Assembly (NCBI RefSeq): GCF_900105155.1
Contig: NZ_LT629762.1
Coordinates: forward strand, 3,934,501 to 3,998,500
Source: Pseudomonas prosekii
GTDB taxonomy: Bacteria > Pseudomonadota > Gammaproteobacteria > Pseudomonadales > Pseudomonadaceae
Direction of reading: 5' to 3'
DNA length: 64,000 nt
The notes under the pieces were generated by a model that saw nothing but the letters and a program-made list of their open reading frames with translations, was not told the origin of the DNA and made no database searches. Position numbers and translations under genes: made by a program. Below, one piece after another: positions 58,350-64,000 of the stretch (position 1 is the first letter of the stretch; each line of letters begins with the position of its first letter).

Positions 58350-60293
58350 TTAGCTCCTGACGACGTAATGCGGGTAGTCACTCAGCGCAAAACCACCGTT
58401 GAAGGTCGCGGCGGTCTTGCTGCAAATATGGATGACCGCATCCACGGCACCGCGAAAACACGGTTCGGTCCAGCCGGCATCCACCGAGAATGATTCACCG
58501 GAAAAATACAGACCCGACACGTGTCCGAAGTCGCGGTTGTACTTCATCAGGCTGACCGCATCGTAGTAGGTGCCGGGCCGGTACAACTTGGCACAACCGA
58601 GCGCATTTTTATCGCTCATCCAGCGATGCACCACGGCTTGATCAAGGCCAATGTACGGCGAGATTTTTTCCTGGATATTGGCCGAGTTCATCAGAATGCG
58701 GTCCAGTTCATTGGCGCAGCGGGTGACCAGTTCCTTGTCGCTGAAGAGGGCGAGTTTGCTGGCGTCATCCTCCCAGGTGTAACTCAGCAAAATGCAGTCG
58801 TAGCTGTAGTTGTCGTTGTAGCGGTAGGTGTAGACATCGTGGATGAAGCTGTCGGTGACGATGGCTTGCGGGATGTTGGTGTTCTTCGACAGGAATGATT
58901 TTTTTAACGGTGCAAAGACTTTGCAACTGGTCTCCCAGTGCGCGGTTTTATAGGCGTTGATGGTCGCGAAGGGCAGCATTTGCGGGGTGAAATTTTCGAG
59001 CCGAATCCGGGTTTCGATCAGCCAGGAGGGCAGGGTCATGATCACCGAGTCGAAGTCATCGAACTGCTCCAGCGCGTGCTCGGGTTGGCTGTGTTTCCAG
59101 TCGTAGTAAACGCGGATTTTCTGGTTCGGCAGTTTTTGCAGTTTCGTCACGGAAGAGTCGGTGAGCAAGCCGTTGCCTCGTTCCGCGCAGTGTTCGTAGA
59201 AAGACTTCGTGGTTTCTTCGGTTCGCATGAACAGCAGGCATTCGTTGAGCGCGGCGAGCCCGACGTAGCGCGGGCGCTCGAAGCTCAGGCCCTTGGAGTC
59301 GAAAACTGCTTCGTCGTGCAAACTTGGCGAATCCAGCGGCTCGCCCATCGCGTCCACACGGCCGAGGATCAATTGCAACCGGCTGCTGAACCCGAAAATG
59401 GCGGTGCGCAATGGATAGAGCGAGCAGACGTCGTAAAACGCTCCCCAACTGCCGTCGCCGATGCCGATGGCGTAGAAAATCGCCGACTCTTCTGGTGACA
59501 TGCCCATTCCGCCGAAGTCTCCCGGCGCGTGCTCATCCCAGGCGAGCACGGCCGGCATGCGCACCAGATCGCGGAATGAAACCCTCTCGTATTTTTCGAC
59601 GATGGCGGCCCACATCGCTTCCCACGCCTCGCCGGCGTAAGCGTCTGCGACGTGGCGGGTCATGCGATCGGCGAAGGCTTTCCACTTTGCATAGACCCTT
59701 TGCAGGTCTGCGCCGGGTGGCGGTGTCTGGCCATCAGCGTTCTTCCAGATCAGCATGTGTGGGCTTGGCCCGTCGCCCATGCTGCCTTCGCGCAGATAGA
59801 TCCCGGTCGAGCTGACCCATTGGCTGCCGGGGTTGGCGAAGTCTGCATGCGCGAGGTCGAAGGCTTTGGCGTAGTAAGCCATCAGCGAGCGGCCTTCCGT
59901 GGCTGCCTCGCCAGCGCGATTGAAGAAGGGCATACGCATCGCGCCCATTTCAAACGGTGTATGCGGTTTGCTCGATTTCGCGCTTCCGGCAACCGTCAGG
60001 TGGCGGCCGCCGATGCGTCGGGCTTGCTCGATCAAGGTGATGTCGGTGAAGCCGCATCGATAGAGTTCGCGTGCCGCCGTGAGCCCAGTGACACCGGCAC
60101 CGATGATGCAGATTTTGTGTTGCAGGTCAGTTGCCGTGGCGATGCCGTTTTCCTGTTCAACCAGTGCTCGATAGTCGAAGCACAAGTCAGGCGGATTGGG
60201 AAAACGCGCTTTCCACTTGTCTTTGGCCGAGCGCTTGGTTCGATGGCTGCCGAGTACGGATGACGGGTAGCTGTAGCCTGAGCCGATGGTCAT
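58350..60293 (-). CDS. Tryptophan-2-monooxygenase-like flavin amino-acid oxidase
   Basis: A 647-residue flavoprotein with FAD loop GAGVTG (65-70), GGRH (95-98) and the carboxylate-binding EMGAMRMP, in which Arg120 corresponds to the substrate Arg of IaaM and phenylalanine 2-oxidase. YTWEDDA at 505-511 and GLYFSGESFSVDAGWTEP close the active site as in that family. It should oxidise an L-amino acid with or without decarboxylation to the amide. It is longer than IaaM (~557), with a ~60-residue N-terminal extension and an enlarged middle. Substrate unknown. Confidence 0.85.
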   Translation of the reverse strand: MTIGSGYSYPSSVLGSHRTKRSAKDKWKARFPNPPDLCFDYRALVEQENGIATATDLQHKICIIGAGVTGLTAARELYRCGFTDITLIEQARRIGGRHLTVAGSAKSSKPHTPFEMGAMRMPFFNRAGEAATEGRSLMAYYAKAFDLAHADFANPGSQWVSSTGIYLREGSMGDGPSPHMLIWKNADGQTPPPGADLQRVYAKWKAFADRMTRHVADAYAGEAWEAMWAAIVEKYERVSFRDLVRMPAVLAWDEHAPGDFGGMGMSPEESAIFYAIGIGDGSWGAFYDVCSLYPLRTAIFGFSSRLQLILGRVDAMGEPLDSPSLHDEAVFDSKGLSFERPRYVGLAALNECLLFMRTEETTKSFYEHCAERGNGLLTDSSVTKLQKLPNQKIRVYYDWKHSQPEHALEQFDDFDSVIMTLPSWLIETRIRLENFTPQMLPFATINAYKTAHWETSCKVFAPLKKSFLSKNTNIPQAIVTDSFIHDVYTYRYNDNYSYDCILLSYTWEDDASKLALFSDKELVTRCANELDRILMNSANIQEKISPYIGLDQAVVHRWMSDKNALGCAKLYRPGTYYDAVSLMKYNRDFGHVSGLYFSGESFSVDAGWTEPCFRGAVDAVIHICSKTAATFNGGFALSDYPHYVVRS

Positions 60294-60441
60294 TGTCGAT
60301 CTTCCCTGATGATGTTGACTGGGTAAGATCTTGAGCGATCGAGCGGGCTGCGGATATCAGCCAAGTGCCGCGCGTAGAGGGTCTGAATTCCGTTTGTTAT
60401 GTGGGAAAAATACCTGTTCAGCCGCGCTGCAAAGCAACCCC

Positions 60442-60531
60442 TGTAGGAGCGAGGCTTGCCCGCGAAAGCGCAGTGTCAGGCAATAAGGTTTCGACTGACA
60501 CACTGCCTTCGCGGGCAAGCCTCGCTCCTAC
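60442..60531. repeat. REPIN, right copy of near-identical pair
   Basis: The partner of the REPIN at 54918: same core, same orientation, ~4 differences in 92 bases including the loop. It lies between the monooxygenase and the AraC-type regulator and marks the right edge of the module. Confidence 0.9.
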
Positions 60532-60552
60532 ATTGCTGGAGGGTGGTTGGCC

Positions 60553-61548
60553 TCAAGCCGCTTGCTGGAACTGCTGCCGGTACTGGTTCGGCGACAGTTC
60601 TGTGTGCTGGCGAAACAGGCGCGCGAAGAAGCTGGCGTCGTCGTAGCCCACTTCGTAGCTGATGGTTTTGATGCTTTTGCGGCTGCCGGACAGCAAGCCC
60701 TTGGCGGTTTCGATGCGCAGGCGTTGCAGGTAGTGCAGCGGTTTGTCACCGGTGGCGGTCTGGAAGCGGCGCATGAAGTTGCGGATGCTCATGCCGTGTT
60801 CGCGCGCGACGTCTTCGAAGCGGAATTTGTCGGCGAAGTGTTCTTCGAGCCAGTGCTGGATCTGCAGGATGATCACGTCCTGGTGCAACTTCTGCCCGCC
60901 GAAGCCGATGCGGCCCGGCGCATAACTGCGCTGCACTTCGTAGAGAATGTCGCGGGCCACGGCTTGGGCGACGTTGGCGCCGCAGAAACGTTCGATCAGG
61001 TAAATGTAGAGGTCGCAAGCCGAGGTGGTGCCGCCGGCGCAAAACAGGTTGTCGGCGTCAGTCAGGTGCTTGTCCTGATTGAGTTGGACGCGCGGGAAGC
61101 GCTCGGCAAACGCGTTGAAGAAACGCCAGTAAGTGGTCGCTTCCTTGCCGTCGAGCAGCCCGGCCTCGGCGAGCCAGAACACCCCGGTGGCTTCGCCGCA
61201 CAACACTGCGCCGCGTGCGTGTTGCTCGCGCAGCCATGGCAGCACTTGGGGATAACGTTTGCAGAGTGTGTCGAAGTCGTCCCAGAAGGCCGGGAGGACG
61301 ATGATGTCAGCGTTTTCGAGGCCGCCGTCGACCGGCATGATCACATCGCTGAAGCTGTTCACCGGTTTGCCGTCGGGGCTGACCAGGCGGGTTTCGAACG
61401 CCGGTGTCAGGCCGTGGCCCAGCTGCTTGCCGTAGCGCAGGCTGGCCAAGTGGAAGAAATCCTTGGCTTGCATGAGGGTGGAAGCGAAAACCCGGTCGAT
61501 AGCCAGGATACTGACGCGCCGCAGGGGCGTGGAGACTTGGTTAGACAT
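60553..61548 (-). CDS. GlxA-family AraC-type regulator
   Basis: A 331-residue regulator: an N-terminal DJ-1/PfpI-like domain (~10-190, with VLCGEATGVFWLAEAGLL holding the nucleophile-elbow region) and a C-terminal AraC helix-turn-helix pair (IRNFMRRFQTATGDKPLHYL, IKTISYEVGYDDASFFARLFRQHT). It is read away from the acyl-CoA dehydrogenase across a 145-base gap, the usual place for an activator of that gene. The effector is unknown. Confidence 0.9.
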   Translation of the reverse strand: MSNQVSTPLRRVSILAIDRVFASTLMQAKDFFHLASLRYGKQLGHGLTPAFETRLVSPDGKPVNSFSDVIMPVDGGLENADIIVLPAFWDDFDTLCKRYPQVLPWLREQHARGAVLCGEATGVFWLAEAGLLDGKEATTYWRFFNAFAERFPRVQLNQDKHLTDADNLFCAGGTTSACDLYIYLIERFCGANVAQAVARDILYEVQRSYAPGRIGFGGQKLHQDVIILQIQHWLEEHFADKFRFEDVAREHGMSIRNFMRRFQTATGDKPLHYLQRLRIETAKGLLSGSRKSIKTISYEVGYDDASFFARLFRQHTELSPNQYRQQFQQAA

Positions 61549-61693
61549 AATTCAACTTTATTCTTATAGGGGAAAGTGGTCACCAGACGGCTGGATCGTC
61601 TTATTTTTTGTCTGATGTGTCCAGTGTCCTGTAGCGCGACTGCGGCTTAGGCTCTGGAGGTCAATCCCGGCTAATAAAAACCACAGGTGCCGC

Positions 61694-62830
61694 ATGATCC
61701 CCAGAACCTTGTTCAGCTCCGAGCACGAACTCTTTCGCGACAGTGTGCGAACGTTCCTCGAAAAAGAGGCCGTGCCGTTCCATGGGCAATGGGAAAAACA
61801 GGGCTACATCGACCGCCAACTGTGGAACAAGGCGGGGGAGGCGGGGATGCTCTGTTCGCATCTGCCGGAGGAATATGGCGGGCTCGGCGCGGACTTCCTC
61901 TACAGCACAGTGGTGATTGAAGAGGTGGGCCGTCTGGGCCTGACCGGGATCGGTTTTTCGCTGCATTCGGATATTGTCGCGCCGTACATCCTGCATTACG
62001 GCAGCGAAGCGCTGAAGCACAAATACCTGCCGAAGCTGGTCTCAGGCGAGATGGTTACGGCGATTGCCATGACCGAGCCGGGCGCCGGTTCCGACCTGCA
62101 AGGAGTGAAAACCACAGCGGTGCTGGATGGCGATGAGTACGTGATCAACGGTTCGAAAACCTTTATCACCAACGGTTATCTCGCGGACTTGGTGATCGTC
62201 GTCGCCAAGACCGATCCGAAGGCCGGCGCCAAAGGCACCAGCCTGTTTCTGGTGGAAGCCGATACACCGGGTTTTGCCAAGGGCAAGCGTCTGGAAAAAG
62301 TCGGAATGAAGGCTCAGGACACGTCGGAATTGTTCTTCCAGGACGTACGTGTGCCGAAGGAAAACCTTTTGGGTCAGGCCGGGATGGGGTTCGCTTATCT
62401 GATGCAGGAATTGCCGCAGGAACGGCTGACGGTGGCCATTGGCGGACTGGCTTCGGCCGAGGCGGCGCTGCAATGGACGCTGGATTACACCCGCGAGCGC
62501 AAAGCGTTCGGCAAGGCGATTGCGGATTTCCAGAACACCCGTTTCAAACTCGCCGAGATGGCCACCGAGATTCAGATTGGCCGGGTTTTTGTCGACAAGT
62601 GCCTGGAGTTGCACTTGCAGGGCAAGCTCGATGTGCCGACCGCAGCGATGGCCAAATACTGGGGCACCGACCTGCAATGCAAGGTGCTTGATGAATGCGT
62701 GCAGTTGCACGGCGGTTACGGATTTATGTGGGAGTACCCGGTCGCGCGGGCGTGGGCGGATGCGCGGGTGCAGCGGATTTATGCGGGGACCAACGAAATC
62801 ATGAAGGAGATTATTGCGCGGTCGCTTTGA
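61694..62830 (+). CDS. Acyl-CoA dehydrogenase
   Basis: A 378-residue FAD acyl-CoA dehydrogenase: AMTEPGAGSDLQG, TFITNGYLAD, VGMKAQDTSE and the C-terminal QLHGGYGFMWEYPVAR. The MCAD-type catalytic Glu position (IYEGT) reads IYAGT, as in long-chain and isovaleryl-type enzymes, whose base lies on another helix; Glu in PQERLTVA is the likely base. Substrate unknown. Divergent from the GlxA-type regulator, with which it forms a regulatory pair. Confidence 0.9.
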   Translation: MIPRTLFSSEHELFRDSVRTFLEKEAVPFHGQWEKQGYIDRQLWNKAGEAGMLCSHLPEEYGGLGADFLYSTVVIEEVGRLGLTGIGFSLHSDIVAPYILHYGSEALKHKYLPKLVSGEMVTAIAMTEPGAGSDLQGVKTTAVLDGDEYVINGSKTFITNGYLADLVIVVAKTDPKAGAKGTSLFLVEADTPGFAKGKRLEKVGMKAQDTSELFFQDVRVPKENLLGQAGMGFAYLMQELPQERLTVAIGGLASAEAALQWTLDYTRERKAFGKAIADFQNTRFKLAEMATEIQIGRVFVDKCLELHLQGKLDVPTAAMAKYWGTDLQCKVLDECVQLHGGYGFMWEYPVARAWADARVQRIYAGTNEIMKEIIARSL

Positions 62831-62850
62831 CCTGAGGTGGCTGGACGGGC

Positions 62851-62920
62851 GCCTTCGCGAGCAAGCTCGCTCCCACATTGATCGCATTCCAATGTGGGAG
62901 CGAGCTTGCTCGCGATTGGG
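62851..62920. repeat. REPIN (short loop)
   Basis: GCGAGCAAGCTCGCTCCCAC at 62857-62876 and its complement at 62893-62914 with a ~16-base spacer, between the convergent acyl-CoA dehydrogenase and aldo/keto reductase genes. Confidence 0.9.
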
Positions 62921-62932
62921 GCGATGAATCGA

Positions 62933-63973
62933 TCAAGGCGCCGGGTTCGGATGATCCTTGTGAATCGCTTCAATCCCCGCCAACACTTCATCGGAAAGTT
63001 TCAGGTCGAAACTGGCGATGTTGCTGTCGAGTTGCTCCAGCGTGGTCGCGCCAATAATGTTGCTGGTCACGAACGGTTGCTGGGTGACGAAGGCCAACGC
63101 CATCTGCGCCGGGTCCAGGCCGTGCTCACGCGCCAAAGCCACGTAACGGCTGCACGCTGCCTCGGATTGCGCATTGAAATAGCGGCTGAAGCGGCTGTAG
63201 AGGCTCAGACGACCCTTCGGCGGACGCGCGCCACCTTCGTACTTGCCCGACAGGAAACCAAACGCCAGCGGCGAATAGGCCAGCAAACCGCACTGTTCGC
63301 GAATGGCGATTTCCGCCAGGCCGACTTCGAAGCTGCGGTTCAGCAGGTTGTACGGGTTCTGGATCGACACCGCACGCGGCCAGCCACGGGCTTCGGCCAG
63401 CGCGAGGAAGCGCATGGTGCCCCACGGCGTTTCGTTGGACAGGCCGATGTGGCGGATTTTGCCGGCCTTGACCTGTTCGTCGAGCGCTTCGAGGGTGTCT
63501 TCGAGCGGCGTCAGGTTGGCCTCGATCTTGTGCTTGTAGCCCAACTGGCCGAAGAAATTGGTGCTGCGTTCCGGCCAGTGCAATTGATAGAGATCGATGT
63601 AGTCGGTCTGCAGGCGCTTGAGGCTGGCGTCCACGGCTTCGGTGATGTGCTGGCGGTTGTGGCGCAGGTTTTTGTCGCGAATGTAGTCGATGGTGTTGCC
63701 CGGGCCGGCGATCTTGCTGGCGAGGATCCAGTCGGCACGATCGCCGCGACTCTTGAAGTAATTGCCGATGTAGCGCTCGGTGGTGGCGTAGGTTTCGGCC
63801 TTGGGTGGCACCGGGTACATTTCGGCGGTATCGATGAAATTGATCCCGGCGCTCTTGGCCCGTTCAATCTGGGCGAAGGCTTCAGCCTCGCTGTTTTGCT
63901 CGCCCCAGGTCATGGTTCCGAGGCAGATTGCACTCACGTTCAGATCGGTTCGGCCTAGCTGTCGATAATCCAT
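62933..63973 (-). CDS. Aldo/keto reductase (Tas-like)
   Basis: A 346-residue NADPH-dependent reductase of the aldo-keto family: GTMTWGEQNSEAEA at the N-terminus, the catalytic Asp-Tyr pair in INFIDTAEMYPV, Lys in ASKIAGPG, His in YQLHWPER, and NADP-binding NIIGATTLEQL. It resembles Tas. The ATG at 63973 has GGAG upstream and is preferred over one 9 codons earlier. Confidence 0.9.
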   Translation of the reverse strand: MDYRQLGRTDLNVSAICLGTMTWGEQNSEAEAFAQIERAKSAGINFIDTAEMYPVPPKAETYATTERYIGNYFKSRGDRADWILASKIAGPGNTIDYIRDKNLRHNRQHITEAVDASLKRLQTDYIDLYQLHWPERSTNFFGQLGYKHKIEANLTPLEDTLEALDEQVKAGKIRHIGLSNETPWGTMRFLALAEARGWPRAVSIQNPYNLLNRSFEVGLAEIAIREQCGLLAYSPLAFGFLSGKYEGGARPPKGRLSLYSRFSRYFNAQSEAACSRYVALAREHGLDPAQMALAFVTQQPFVTSNIIGATTLEQLDSNIASFDLKLSDEVLAGIEAIHKDHPNPAP

Positions 63974-64000
63974 CGGGTGCTCCTTGGGCAAAACAATCAT

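Noticed and set aside
54857..60531. Insertion sequence or prophage for the 55-60 kb module
   Set aside because: No transposase, integrase or phage structural gene was seen; only REPINs flank it.

Overview
The window is a GC-rich, densely coded chromosomal segment of a Pseudomonas, most likely of the P. fluorescens group. Two things point there. The left half keeps the gene order known from P. aeruginosa around pth-rplY-prs-ispE-lolB / hemA-prfA-prmC-moeB-murI, hemH, uraA-upp, hpt and mqo. The intergenic gaps also hold many short inverted palindromes with cores such as GAGCTTGCTCGC or AGGCTTGCCCGCG, the REP/REPIN elements typical of this group.

Layout. 1-5.6 kb (minus strand): pth (cut by the window edge), rplY, prs, tRNA-Gln, ispE, lolB and a TPR lipoprotein. 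5.8-10.5 kb (plus): the overlapping operon hemA-prfA-prmC-moeB-murI, then pagL. 11.3-21.4 kb (minus): a YkgJ-type protein, then what looks like a light/photo-oxidative stress locus: DUF2878 membrane protein, CFA-synthase-like methyltransferase, DUF1365, flavin amine oxidase, SDR, SnoaL-like protein, photolyase, LitR/PplR-type MerR regulator, YbgA-like DUF523-DUF1722 protein, small Trp-rich protein and a second flavoprotein. Direct-repeat operators of the form TGTACA-N12-TGTACA lie on the promoters of this locus. 21.6-29.5 kb: yfcH-like, hemH, uraA-upp, hpt-like, wbuC-like, two small genes and mqo. 30-39.8 kb: small lipoprotein and hypothetical genes, a PlsC-family acyltransferase, an atypical SRAP protein, an M48 lipoprotein protease, a GDT1 family manganese exporter behind a yybP-ykoY riboswitch, rsmC, a D-2-hydroxyacid dehydrogenase and a LysE exporter. 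40-48.4 kb: an acyl-CoA ligase (AlkK type), the envelope pair DUF1302-DUF1329 and a large MalT-like LuxR regulator. 48.4-54.8 kb: PP2C-like phosphatase, MBL hydrolase, OmpA lipoprotein, zapG, alpha/beta hydrolase, trpS and zapE. 55-60.3 kb: an accessory-looking module of asparaginase, an internally duplicated membrane protein, a nitrilase-family amidase and an IaaM-like flavin monooxygenase, bracketed by two almost identical REPINs. 60.5-64 kb: a GlxA-type AraC regulator divergent from an acyl-CoA dehydrogenase, and an aldo/keto reductase.

The two most interesting systems are these. First, the PplR-controlled locus, whose CFA-like enzyme has lost the Cys and His of cyclopropane synthases and so may make another modified lipid. 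Second, the 55-60 kb module, which reads as an amino-acid 2-monooxygenase plus amidase pathway (the logic of IaaM/IaaH or DavB/DavA) with its own unrecognised membrane protein. No prophage, insertion sequence or CRISPR array was seen.
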